Positions 37,559-47,200 of a stretch of DNA of 64,000 nt are shown in pieces. The stretch comes from Gammaproteobacteria bacterium (lineage in GTDB: Bacteria; Pseudomonadota; Gammaproteobacteria; SZUA-229), in the NCBI GenBank assembly GCA_026195255.1, contig JAPHSS010000022.1, positions 61,316 through 125,315 of the forward strand, read 5' to 3'. The notes beneath the pieces were generated by a model. That model worked only from the letters and a program-made list of their open reading frames with translations. It had not been told where the DNA came from and did no database searches. Within the stretch, counting starts at the first letter, position 1, and each line of letters opens with the position of its first letter. The translations under genes were made by a program, and so were the position numbers.

Positions 37559-38888
37559 CACGCATCAGGCTGAAGTTATCTTTGGCCTGTCTCCTGTCTG
37601 GTTTGCAGGTAGCCTGTTTGTTTTAAGTTATGCATTAATCGTTTCTGAACGTTTGAATAGAGCCGTCATAGCTATGATGGCGGCAGCCTTGATGATTGTT
37701 GGAGGTGTACTTACTCAGGAAGCTGCTGTACAGGGTGTTGATTTTAACACCATTGGTTTACTCACCGGCATGATGATAATTGTCGGTATCACGCGTGACT
37801 CAGGCATTTTTCAATACCTTGCGATTCGTTCAGTGAAATTAGTTAAAGCTGACCCCTGGGGCATTCTGGTAATGCTTATGTTAGTCACTGCCCTGTTATC
37901 GGCATTATTAGATAACGTTACCACTGTTTTGTTAATAGCACCGATAACATTACTGATTACAGATACATTAAAGTTAAATGCTTATCCATATTTATTTGCA
38001 GAAATTTTTGCTTCTAATATTGGAGGCACAGCCACCTTGATTGGTGACCCCCCTAACATTATGATCGGTTCGGCAACCGGACTTGGTTATAATGATTTTT
38101 TATTTAACCTGGCCCCAATAGCCATTTTAATATTAATAATTTCAATTATTCCCATTTACCTTATCTGGGGTAGACACCTTAAAACGGATACGGCTCTTAA
38201 AAACAAGGTAATGATGTACCGAGAAATAGATGCTATTAAAGACTGGGTATTGCTTAAAAAGTCATTATCTGTGCTGGCACTGGTTATGTTCGGTTTTATC
38301 GTTGGCCATGACTATGGATACCAGGCAGCAACTATTGCTATGTTTGGTGCAGCATTATTACTTATCTTAAATTGTTTACCACACGATCAGGAAAAACAGT
38401 CAAAGCTGGTTGCTAAATCATTATGTGATATTGAATGGACAACCATCTTCTTTTTTATCGGATTATTTATTCTGGTTTACGGTGTAGAGACAACAGGTTT
38501 ACTTGAATTATTAGCCCATGAAGTTTTAAGACTCACTGATGGTGACAAGGCGGTGACGGCTATTTCAATTTTATTTGTTTCCGCAATTGCATCCGCTATT
38601 ATAGATAACATACCATTTGTCGCTACCATGATTCCAATAATTAAAAACATGGCCGTAAGTTTTGGTGGTGCTGAAGAGTTACTACCTATCTGGTGGTCAC
38701 TGGCACTGGGCGCATGTCTTGGTGGCAATGGCAGCCTGGTTGGTGCAAGTGCTAATTTAATTGTTGCAGGATTTGCTGAAAGGTCAGGACAAGCGATCCG
38801 TTTTCTACCGTTTATGTTAATCGCCTTTCCAATGATGCTGGTATCAATAATGATTAGTAGTGTATATGTTTATATTCGTTATTTTTAA
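37551..38888 (+). CDS. ArsB/NhaD-superfamily ion transporter
   Basis: Encodes 445 residues with about 11-12 hydrophobic helices. D-N-V-T-T-V-L-L-I-A-P near 120 and N-I-G-G-T-A-T-L-I-G-D-P-P-N-I-M near 157 are signatures of the ArsB/NhaD/SLC13 ion-transporter superfamily. A second D-N-I-P-F-V-A-T-M and the G-G-N-G-S-L-V-G-A-S-A-N motif form the inverted repeat half. Substrates in this group include Na+/H+ and arsenite, and cannot be told by eye. Coupling to a CBS protein suggests nucleotide-dependent control, and nearby Mrp-like genes fit a role in ion homeostasis. Confidence 0.9.
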   Translation: MTDTHQAEVIFGLSPVWFAGSLFVLSYALIVSERLNRAVIAMMAAALMIVGGVLTQEAAVQGVDFNTIGLLTGMMIIVGITRDSGIFQYLAIRSVKLVKADPWGILVMLMLVTALLSALLDNVTTVLLIAPITLLITDTLKLNAYPYLFAEIFASNIGGTATLIGDPPNIMIGSATGLGYNDFLFNLAPIAILILIISIIPIYLIWGRHLKTDTALKNKVMMYREIDAIKDWVLLKKSLSVLALVMFGFIVGHDYGYQAATIAMFGAALLLILNCLPHDQEKQSKLVAKSLCDIEWTTIFFFIGLFILVYGVETTGLLELLAHEVLRLTDGDKAVTAISILFVSAIASAIIDNIPFVATMIPIIKNMAVSFGGAEELLPIWWSLALGACLGGNGSLVGASANLIVAGFAERSGQAIRFLPFMLIAFPMMLVSIMISSVYVYIRYF

Positions 38889-38931
38889 TCGCATAAATAA
38901 AATAATTATTTATTTAATTTCTAGTATACCT

Positions 38932-39849
38932 TCATTCTAAATTCCAGACTCGCACACAATCACGGCCTTCAGATTTAGCTTCTATCAGTGCATTATCTGC
39001 CATCTTAATAACTTCAGCAGAAGTAGACTGGCCATCCATTTTTGACATACCAATGGAAACACTAATATTAATATTATTAGTATTATTAACTTTAATAGGT
39101 AATTTTTTTAAATTCTGACGTAACCGATTAAGAAGTTTAGATGCATAATTAGTATTCGTATCTGGAAACAATAATAGAAATTCATCTCCGCCATAACGAA
39201 AAACAATATCGTACTTTCGTAAATTTTTAACAAAGTACTTTATAGCCGTTTTAAGGACTCTGTCGCCTGCGAGATGTCCATGCTGATCATTAATTTTCTT
39301 AAAATCATCAAAGTCCAGTATGGCGACTACATTTCCGTTACCCGTTCGGCGGGCACGCTCATGCTCCTTGTTTATCATGTACGACATAGCGTGCCGGTTC
39401 CACACTCCCGTGAGGTGATCCACTGCGCATACCTTACTAATTAATGAGAACTGTAAATTCTGAACAGCAATGCGAAAATCATTTGCCGTATCAGTAAAAT
39501 CATTGTACTCCTGACTGCTTATGGCCTTACCGGATAATTTTTCTTTAAGTAATTTACGGGCTTTATCATGCACCTGAATATGTAAATCACCTGTTTCTAT
39601 AAAACACGGATCATTTTTAAACTCAGACTCTGATAATTCATAATACCATTTACCAAACTTGCAAAGATGATGCGCTTCAGAAGACAGATCTTCTTCGTTA
39701 GGTAACTCATCACAAATAAGAGTTCGATGTAAAACCTTTATCCATTGGCTATGATTTGTGAGTCCATTAGCCAGATCTTTGAGTAATGGCAAAACATCAC
39801 CTAATGATGTGCCTTCTATATGTAATGAAAAGTCTTTATTAATATCCAT
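38932..39849 (-). CDS. dgcZ: Zinc-sensing diguanylate cyclase (DgcZ-like, CZB-GGDEF)
   Basis: Encodes 305 residues. The N-terminal CZB domain has His33, Cys63, His90 and His94, with exactly the spacing of the zinc ligands of E. coli DgcZ (H22, C52, H79, H83). The GGDEF domain follows from about 144, with the active G-G-D-E-F at 220-224 and an inhibitory-site R-K-Y-D at 211-214. It should make cyclic di-GMP, be inhibited by zinc and show product inhibition. It converges with the carrier gene and lies 54 bases after gnd on the same strand. Confidence 0.93.
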   Translation of the reverse strand: MDINKDFSLHIEGTSLGDVLPLLKDLANGLTNHSQWIKVLHRTLICDELPNEEDLSSEAHHLCKFGKWYYELSESEFKNDPCFIETGDLHIQVHDKARKLLKEKLSGKAISSQEYNDFTDTANDFRIAVQNLQFSLISKVCAVDHLTGVWNRHAMSYMINKEHERARRTGNGNVVAILDFDDFKKINDQHGHLAGDRVLKTAIKYFVKNLRKYDIVFRYGGDEFLLLFPDTNTNYASKLLNRLRQNLKKLPIKVNNTNNINISVSIGMSKMDGQSTSAEVIKMADNALIEAKSEGRDCVRVWNLE

Positions 39850-39903
39850 GTCTTTGTTTAATCATTTATTGCCCACTCATATATAGTGTAGTCTATTGGC
39901 GGC

Positions 39904-41367
39904 TTATACTTCATAAGTTGTTGAAGCAACATCTCCACCATGACCTGTCCAGTCTGTGTGAAAGAATTCACCACGCTTTTTGTCGACTCGCTCATAGGTG
40001 TGTGCACCAAAATAATCACGCTGTGCCTGTAATAAATTTGCTGGCAGGCGTTCACTCCTATATCCATCAAAATAAGATAATGCAGATGAAAATGCGGGTA
40101 TAGGTATACCATTTTTTACAGCAAGTATTACGGCTTTACGCCAGCCTTCTTCTGCTGACTTAAGAGCATCTGTAAAGAATGAATCAAGTGTCAGGTTTTC
40201 CAGCTGAGGGTTTTTGTCATATGCATCTTTTATATTACCCAGAAAAGCACTTCGAACAATACAGCCGCCACGCCACATAAGTGCGATGTCTCCATAATTA
40301 AGATCCCAGCCCTCTTCTTTCGCCGCTTCGCGCATCAACATAAACCCCTGCGCATAAGAAATAATCTTCGAAGCATACAATGCATCATGCAGTGCTTTTA
40401 TTATATCTGCATTGTTAGAAGCTTTATTGACATCTCGTGAAATTGCAGGACCTGGCCCTAGAATTGCCGAGGCACGTACCCGTTCATCTTTTAATGAAGA
40501 TAAAACACGTGCAAAAACAGACTCGCAGATTAATGTCAACGGAACACCCAGTTGAAGAGAGCTAATTGCAGTCCATTTACCTGTTCCTTTCTGGCCAGAC
40601 GTATCGAGAATTTTATCTAATAGTGGTTTTCCATCTTCATCTTTAAAAGCCAGAATGTCTTTTGTTATGTCGATAAGGTAAGAATCAAGCACGCCTTTAT
40701 TCCATTCTTTAAATACCTCATGCATTTCGTCAGTGCTCATGCCTAATACTTTTTCCATCAATGTGTAAGCTTCACTTATAAGCTGCATATCTCCATATTC
40801 AATACCGTTGTGTACCATCTTCACGAAGTGCCCGGCACCATCCTGACCTACCCACTGGCAACAGGGCTGACCGTCTACTTTCGCAGAGATTGCCTGAAAA
40901 ATTTCTTTTACCAAAGGCCAGGCCTCAGGGTCGCCACCAGGCATAATAGAAGGTCCAAAACGCGCCCCTTCTTCACCACCAGAAACACCCGTTCCGATAA
41001 AACGCAAACCTTTTTCTCTTAGAAATTTAGTACGTCGTGTAGTGTCAGTGAAATGTGAGTTACCACCATCAATAATAACGTCACCGGTCTCGAGTAATGG
41101 TACTAATATTTCTATAAAATAATCAACTACCTCACCTGCTTTTACCATGAGCATTACCTTGCGAGGTTTTGCCAATGAATCTACCAGTTCTTCTATGCTA
41201 TAAGTTCCAATGATACTGGTTCCTTTTGCAGGCCCATTAATGAAATCATCAACCTTGCCAGTTGTACGATTGAACACGGCAACACGGTAATTATGATCGG
41301 CCATATTAAGAACGAGATTCTGACCCATAACTGCCAGTCCAATTAGACCTATATCTGCTTTTTCCAT
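39904..41367 (-). CDS. gnd: 6-phosphogluconate dehydrogenase (decarboxylating)
   Basis: Encodes 487 residues, the long homodimeric form. The N-terminal I-G-L-I-G-L-A-V-M-G-Q-N-L fold is the dinucleotide site. G-T-G-V-S-G-G-E-E-G-A-R-F-G-P and H-N-G-I-E-Y-G-D-M-Q-L form the substrate site. It turns 6-phosphogluconate into ribulose 5-phosphate with CO2 and NADPH, completing the branch started by zwf and pgl. It is transcribed away from the Mrp-like operon, sharing a 243-base spacer with an FNR-like box. Confidence 0.97.
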   Translation of the reverse strand: MEKADIGLIGLAVMGQNLVLNMADHNYRVAVFNRTTGKVDDFINGPAKGTSIIGTYSIEELVDSLAKPRKVMLMVKAGEVVDYFIEILVPLLETGDVIIDGGNSHFTDTTRRTKFLREKGLRFIGTGVSGGEEGARFGPSIMPGGDPEAWPLVKEIFQAISAKVDGQPCCQWVGQDGAGHFVKMVHNGIEYGDMQLISEAYTLMEKVLGMSTDEMHEVFKEWNKGVLDSYLIDITKDILAFKDEDGKPLLDKILDTSGQKGTGKWTAISSLQLGVPLTLICESVFARVLSSLKDERVRASAILGPGPAISRDVNKASNNADIIKALHDALYASKIISYAQGFMLMREAAKEEGWDLNYGDIALMWRGGCIVRSAFLGNIKDAYDKNPQLENLTLDSFFTDALKSAEEGWRKAVILAVKNGIPIPAFSSALSYFDGYRSERLPANLLQAQRDYFGAHTYERVDKKRGEFFHTDWTGHGGDVASTTYEV

Positions 41368-41522
41368 TATTCAATTATCTCATTTGTTGATTCAAGTCGT
41401 TAACTGTTGATTATAGTATTAAAAACTAATCATATGCAGGTTCGTAATATAAACTTAATATTCTTATATAGTAATAGGTATAAATTAATCTCTCAATTTA
41501 ACCATTTATAGAATTTTGATTT

Positions 41523-41536
41523 TTGACCCATGTCAA
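41523..41536 (+). promoter_or_regulatory. FNR-like box upstream of the Mrp-like redox operon
   Basis: TTGAC-CCAT-GTCAA has its centre 34.5 bases before the end of TAGCAT (41559-41564), a plausible -10. This is the same distance as at ppdK and fits class II activation near -41.5. The surrounding GATTTTTGACC and GTCAATATG bases closely repeat the ppdK site. Anaerobic induction of the operon is inferred. The divergent gnd gene could be affected too. Confidence 0.62.
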
Positions 41537-41610
41537 TATGGGGTAAGCCTTCAAATTGTAGCATTCATTAACTTTAGTTTGAACTGATATGAGGTTAACC
41601 ACACTGCTCT

Positions 41611-42120
41611 ATGCCTGGCACCGCACACATTCCTCTACAGTTTATAAATTTATGGGTAACATTACTTATAATCTGGCTAATTGCCAATAATACGCTTGAA
41701 TTCAACACGCTTATTGTCGGTGTAGTGGTTTCAGCGGTAATAGCGGTAGCATTTTCAAGCTTTTCTCGCGTCTACAGTGTTATTCGCTGGTCACCAAAAG
41801 TCATTTTTTATTACCTCATATACCTTACTGTTTTTTTTATTGAACTGGTTAAAGCTAATATTAATGTAATGGCTCTTGTGTTCTCGCCACGTATTAATAT
41901 CAACCCGGGTATCATCAAAATAAAAACCAGACTTAAGTCGCCTATCGGTCGGCTTGCGCTGGCAAACACCATTACCTTAACTCCCGGCACACTGGTTGTT
42001 GATATGGATAATGATTTTCTTTATGTGCATTGCATAAATATTCACTCTACTGATCAGACGCGGGCCACTGAAGAAATATCAGGTCGTTTTGAAAAGCTAC
42101 TGAGAGTAATTTATGGCTAA
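41611..42120 (+). CDS. mnhE: Mrp/Mnh antiporter subunit E-like protein
   Basis: Encodes 169 residues with two or three N-terminal membrane helices and a soluble C-terminal half. The V-A-L/L-A-N-T-I-T-L-T-P-G-T-L-V-V-D motif (about 125-139) is diagnostic of MnhE/MrpE and MbhA. In the Mrp antiporter this subunit is structural. It is the first gene of the eleven-gene operon and follows the FNR-like box by about 75 bases. No strong ribosome site is seen at the ATG. Confidence 0.9.
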   Translation: MPGTAHIPLQFINLWVTLLIIWLIANNTLEFNTLIVGVVVSAVIAVAFSSFSRVYSVIRWSPKVIFYYLIYLTVFFIELVKANINVMALVFSPRININPGIIKIKTRLKSPIGRLALANTITLTPGTLVVDMDNDFLYVHCINIHSTDQTRATEEISGRFEKLLRVIYG

Positions 42121-42126
42121 CATTTT

Positions 42127-42399
42127 ATGACTATCGGTTTCACAGAAATAACTGTAATCATTTGTGCTGTGCTTATTTTTTTCAGCATTGTGTTCGGTAT
42201 CATTCGTCTGGTAATTGGTCCGGATACCGTAGATCGTGTAGTTGCGATTGATTTATTAACCGTGGTAACAATCGCGCTTATAACATTACTGGCACATCAG
42301 GCGGGTCGATATATCTATCTTGATGTTGCCCTCGTTTATGGCCTACTCAGTTTCCTCGGTGTACTCGCCGTGGCCCGTTTTCTTGAAAAAGGAATTTAA
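42127..42399 (+). CDS. mnhF: Mrp/Mnh antiporter subunit F-like protein
   Basis: Encodes 90 residues with three membrane helices. I-I-R-L-V-I-G-P-D-T-V-D-R-V-V-A-I-D-L-L is the typical MnhF/MrpF (MbhB) motif, with the conserved Asp residues between helices 1 and 2. It lies 6 bases after subunit E. Confidence 0.92.
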   Translation: MTIGFTEITVIICAVLIFFSIVFGIIRLVIGPDTVDRVVAIDLLTVVTIALITLLAHQAGRYIYLDVALVYGLLSFLGVLAVARFLEKGI

Positions 42400-42406
42400 A
42401 ACTACC

Positions 42407-42679
42407 ATGTCTATTCCGGTATTAACATTGCTTACTATCATACTCTGTATCGGTATTCTGGTTGGTGGATTGCTTGCTGTATTGCTTGATAGCATGCTTA
42501 GTGCCGTTATAAGTGCCGGTTTAGCCAGTCTGTTTGCTTCTGTTGTTTATGTAGTACTCGCAGCACCTGATGTTGCAATGACTGAAGCCTCTATTGGTTC
42601 TGGTCTGACAACAATGATTTTTCTCTATGCCATTCGTAAAACCCAAAATAAAAACGCAAGCAGTGTGGAAGAAAAATGA
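42407..42679 (+). CDS. MbhD-like (DUF4040) membrane subunit
   Basis: Encodes 90 residues from the ATG at 42407, 7 bases after the mnhF stop; an upstream in-frame extension would lie inside mnhF and is not used. Helices hold A-V-I-S-A-G-L-A-S-L-F-A-S-V-V-Y and A-A-P-D-V-A-M-T-E-A-S-I-G-S-G-L-T-T, the DUF4040/MbhD signature that corresponds to part of the C-terminal region of MrpA. In Mrp structures this region carries conserved acidic residues on the ion path; Asp and Glu are present here. Confidence 0.88.
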   Translation: MSIPVLTLLTIILCIGILVGGLLAVLLDSMLSAVISAGLASLFASVVYVVLAAPDVAMTEASIGSGLTTMIFLYAIRKTQNKNASSVEEK

Positions 42680-42705
42680 ACCGCAAACTAATGAGTATGT
42701 TTTAG

Positions 42706-43110
42706 ATGCAATTGGTTATCAACGATATTATTGGAAACCTGTTGTTAATAACCGGTAGCCTGTTTCTCTTCTCAGCAGGTCTTGGCGTGTTACGGATGCC
42801 GGATACTTACAACCGTATTCAAACGGGCACAAAAGCAACCACACTTGGCACCATCTTAGTGTTAATAGGTCTTGCTTTTTTACATCCGGCCTGGTCATTG
42901 AAACTCATTATACTGATCTTCTTTGTCATGTTAACTAACCCTGTTTCATCACACGCACTGGCACGTGCTGCCCATGCAACTGGCATATTTGAAACACCTT
43001 CGACTGTTATTGACCAGCTTACAGAAGATAACAAAAATGAAACCAGTGATGAAAGCATAAATAACGATAACAACCCAGAAAACACGCTTAGCAAAGAAGT
43101 GATTAAATGA
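42706..43110 (+). CDS. mnhG: Mrp/Mnh antiporter subunit G-like protein
   Basis: Encodes 134 residues with three membrane helices in the first 90. G-L-G-V-L-R-M-P-D-T-Y-N-R-I-Q-T-G-T-K-A-T-T-L-G is the MnhG/MrpG (MbhC) signature. The last 40 residues are an acidic Asn/Asp/Glu-rich tail not usual in the family. The stop overlaps the next start by 4 bases. Confidence 0.91.
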   Translation: MQLVINDIIGNLLLITGSLFLFSAGLGVLRMPDTYNRIQTGTKATTLGTILVLIGLAFLHPAWSLKLIILIFFVMLTNPVSSHALARAAHATGIFETPSTVIDQLTEDNKNETSDESINNDNNPENTLSKEVIK

Positions 43111-43856
43111 TAAAAAGAATATTCATTTTTATGATGCTGGGATTGATGGCGATTATCTTTTTTAATCTTGCTGCTAATTACACTGAAAATACCTCGCTTT
43201 CAAAACTTGCTCACTATTATGTTGAGAAAGGTCCACAGGAAATTGGTGCAGCGAATATTGTAACGGCTGTTGTTGTAACTTACCGTGGACTTGATACCTT
43301 AGGCGAAGTCACTGTACTGTTTATTTCAGCCGCAGGTGTGGGTCTGTTATTGCGACGCAAAAAAGCTGAACAAAATAATAATCATAAAAAGATAAATTCA
43401 GTCAAAGAAACTGCCAATACACACAAGTCATCTAGCGAAATAGTTGAAACAGCAACTGAACTATTATTGCCCATGATTATATTATTTGGTGTCTATGTTT
43501 TCCTAAACGGACACCTTTCCCCTGGCGGTGGTTTTCAGGGAGGCGCAATAATCGCATCAGGCACTATGTTTCTATTACTTGCTTTACCTAAATCACACAT
43601 TAGCCGCTTACTAATTGCCATCACGGAATCTTTATCGGGATTCAGTTATGTAGTAGTTGGTGTACTGGGCGTGGTGATGGCAGGTGGTTTTTTAGACAAC
43701 CGTTTTATAAGTTCAGGTACTTATGGCAATCTGTTTAGCGCTGGGGCAATACCACTTATTTATAGCTTTATTGGGCTTAAAGTTGGATTTGAGCTAAGCG
43801 CAGTGCTTGATCGTTTTCGTAAAGAAACTAGTAATGAAGAGGATGATCCGGTATGA
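43107..43856 (+). CDS. mnhB: Fused MbhE-MbhF (MnhB-like) antiporter subunit
   Basis: Encodes 249 residues. The first 90 resemble MbhE (the very end of MrpA), with N-I-V-T-A-V-V-V-T-Y-R-G-L-D-T-L-G-E. A charged linker follows, then an MnhB domain with the signature G-H-L-S-P-G-G-G-F-Q-G-G-A-I near 145. The two parts are separate genes in Pyrococcus Mbh and are joined here. About six membrane helices are expected in total. It overlaps the next gene by 4 bases. Confidence 0.9.
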   Translation: MIKRIFIFMMLGLMAIIFFNLAANYTENTSLSKLAHYYVEKGPQEIGAANIVTAVVVTYRGLDTLGEVTVLFISAAGVGLLLRRKKAEQNNNHKKINSVKETANTHKSSSEIVETATELLLPMIILFGVYVFLNGHLSPGGGFQGGAIIASGTMFLLLALPKSHISRLLIAITESLSGFSYVVVGVLGVVMAGGFLDNRFISSGTYGNLFSAGAIPLIYSFIGLKVGFELSAVLDRFRKETSNEEDDPV

Positions 43857-44233
43857 ATACACTAATCAACTTCCCTATCTCTCTTATTGTTCTGTGCAGT
43901 GGTTTTATTCTAATTTTACTTGGCCTATGGGGCATGTTAACTCAACGTCATCTGATTCGTATAATCATTGGCTTCTCACTGATGGATACGGGTATTCACA
44001 TGGTTATGGTTTCTATTGGTTATGTAACAGGTGGTACCGCACCGATTATAAATAATGCAGTACCCATGAGTGAGGCAACTAATCTTGTTGTGGACCCGGT
44101 ACCATCTGCACTGGTTTTAACTGCAATCGTAATAGGTCTTGGTGTCACCGCCGTCATGTTGTCATTTGCAGTACGTATTTATAAAACCCATAAAACACTG
44201 ATGATTGACAAACTGACGGAATCTAAATGGTAG
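43853..44233 (+). CDS. mnhC: Mrp/Mnh antiporter subunit C-like (NuoK-like) protein
   Basis: Encodes 126 residues with three membrane helices, of the MnhC/MbhG/NuoK family. L-T-Q-R-H-L-I-R-I-I-I-G-F-S-L-M-D-T-G and D-P-V-P-S-A-L-V-L-T-A-I-V-I-G are its signatures. NuoK-like subunits link antiporter modules to the rest of the membrane arm. It overlaps the following large gene by 7 bases. Confidence 0.92.
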   Translation: MNTLINFPISLIVLCSGFILILLGLWGMLTQRHLIRIIIGFSLMDTGIHMVMVSIGYVTGGTAPIINNAVPMSEATNLVVDPVPSALVLTAIVIGLGVTAVMLSFAVRIYKTHKTLMIDKLTESKW

Positions 44234-47200
44234 CAACCACAGATACAATAGATATTTTTTTGCAACCGTTAGGCATCTATATTTTAGCGCTTGGTGTCGG
44301 GTTTCTAATTCCACTAGTTTATCGTGTTAACCGTAACTCTGCCATTCTGGTGTTTTTTACTGCATTATTAATAATGATTGTCATCGCTGGGCTCAATCTG
44401 CTGGCCATTATCAATGGCGCATCGGTTATGGATATCGAAACCGCGGGAATAAAACCTCCCTTCTCAATTAACCTGCGTTTTGGTTTATTTGAAGGCGCTT
44501 GCGTACTCGCTGTTAATACAGTTGCTCTACTGGGAGCATGGCATTACCTGCCCAGATTAAAACAACATGCAGCCGCGTTACTACTCTACCTTATTCTGGT
44601 AATGGGCATAAATGGTATGGTCATGACACGAGACCTGTTTAACCTGTTTATCTTCATCGAAATAACATCCATAGCAACTTATGCACTAATTGGCATGGAG
44701 CGAACAGCAAAAGGTTTAGCAGCTGGTTTTAAATACATTATGGCGACCTCAATCGCTTCCGCCTTTTATCTGCTCGGCACCATTTTTATTTATTATCAGA
44801 CAGGCACACTTAATATAGATGACATCATTGCTAATCAGCAACTGATTATTGGACCAATTGGTTTTATCGCGACGCTGTTTATATTAACAGGTTTACTTAT
44901 CGAACTTAAACCCTACCCTGCAAATGGCTGGGGGCTTGATGTCTACGAAACGGCACCAGGCGGAATTGCTTCCTTGATATCTGTTGGTGTATCGGCGGGA
45001 GTCTTTTTTGCGCTATATAAAGTACTGCCAATAATGGATCTGTATTTAACCAGCATTGCATTTATAGGCGGTTTTACTTTTCTAATATCTAATTTCATTG
45101 GACTTAAACAGGAAAATACTAAGCGATTATTAGGTTATTCATCTATTGGCCAGATGGGACTGCTCACACTCGTTATAGCACTCTTAGTTCAACTTGATGC
45201 AAGCGCACACATACCACTTATTATTGGAGGCCTGTTTATTAATCATCTTTTTGCCAAAGCCGGATTATTCTGGCTTGCAGCTATTGTTGATAGAAAAAAT
45301 ATAAAAGACTGGTCAAGCATTGCAAAACATCCGAGTTTATTAATATTACTGTGTATTTTATTGACAGCCCTTGTCGGTCTTCCACCCTTTCCCGGGTTCT
45401 GGGCAAAATGGGAACTGGTAATGTTACTGGCGAGCGAGCAACTGTTTGGCTGGATAACACTAATATTAATTGGTTCTTTGCTGGAAGCCGTTTATTTATT
45501 CCGCTGGTTTAGTTATGCGCGTAATGTAGAAAGCTCAGAATCAGTTGAAAAACCAGCGGAAGTTTCCGTTAGTTTTCTACAGCAAATACCGATTTTTATA
45601 ACAGGCTTATTATTATTCGCAATAGCCTATGTTATGTCCAGATTCATGAATGTAGACAACCAGCTTATTTATTTTCCATTAATGGCTGGTTTTGCGATCT
45701 GGTTAATTGACCGTTTAAACGTACGTGTTAAAAGTTTAATTATGTTACTGGCAGTCTCTATTGGTGGTTACTTTCTAACGAAAGATCTTGAAGGTATTAA
45801 CAAACTGTTTAGTTACCTGCTAATAGGTGGGGGAATTTTAGTTAGCTTTGCCACACTCTACCGTCATGATGATAGAAAAGGTTTCTATCCTTTACTCAGT
45901 GTATTACTTTTATCACTGGCTACACTTTTACGTGCGCAGACATCGTTAGAGTTTTTTTTCGCCTGGGAATTAATGGCGCTGAGCTCATACCTTCTAGTTA
46001 TGTTAGGTCGTAATAAACAAAATTGTGATCCGGGAATTCGCCTCGGAAATGACCAGAAAAATGACCAGAAATACAACCAGATAAATGCCATCAAACCAGC
46101 TTTAATTTATCTACTGTTTTCACTAGCTTCAGCTTATTTCATCCTCGTCGGTTTTGCCGTATCTTATAGCGCAACCGGTAACTATTTTCTGTTTAGTCTA
46201 GGTGACAGTGGCACCTCAACAACACTGGCTTTTAGCCTGTTAGCGATCGGTTTCATTATTAAAATAGGCGGTTTCGGTTTACATATCTGGTTACCCGAAG
46301 TATATGCTGAAGCGGACGATGACTTTACCGCGATTCTTTCTTCTGTGGTGAGTAAAGCCGGTATTTTTGGTCTCATAATTATTGCGGCTCACCTTGGTGT
46401 TCGCGCAGATATTGGACTTAACCCGGCTTATGTACTCGGCTGGATTGGTATTCTTACGGCGACTTTTGGTGCATTAATGGCGGTATTTCAGGAAGACATC
46501 AAACGCCTTGTCGCCTACTCCAGCATGGGACAACTGGGTTATATCGTAACAGGTGTTGCACTCATGAGCCATCTTGGATGGGTGTCTGCAATGTATATGA
46601 CGGTTAATCATTTTTTATTCAAAGGTATTCTTTTCCTCTCAGTTGCAGGCGTTATTTTGCGTACCAATGAACGCTTCATGTACAAAATGGGAGGTCTTAT
46701 TAAAAATATGCCGGTTACTTTTACCTTTACCATGATAGCGATTATCGCAATGTCGGGTGTGCCTCCCTTAAGTGGTTACGGTGGAAAATGGATGTTCTTT
46801 AATGCCCTGATGGACAAGGGCTGGTACTGGATTGCAGCGTTGGCATTTTTCTCTAGCGCTGTGGCGTTTCTTTATATGTTTCGACTTTTACAAACGGTGT
46901 TCCTCGGTCAACGTAAACTTGAACATAGAAAATTGCGTGAAGCACCCGTAATTTTATTAATTCCTCAGGGTATTTTAATTGCAATTATTTTTGTGATTTC
47001 TGCCTATCCCAAAATTTTAATTGATGTTATATCAACTGCAATAGATCCATGGATAAGTAATACACTGGTATGGAAAGGTACAGCGATGCAGGCACACTAC
47101 GGTTACTGGGATGCACCATTAATTATGGCGATTATTGCGGGAGCCTGGATCGCACCACTTATACTTTTATTACTGTTTGCAAAAACCATGAAAGTTCAGA

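Noticed and set aside
38889..38931. AT-only inverted repeat between the carrier and dgcZ genes as a bidirectional terminator
   Set aside because: The stem is imperfect and has almost no G or C, so its stability is doubtful.
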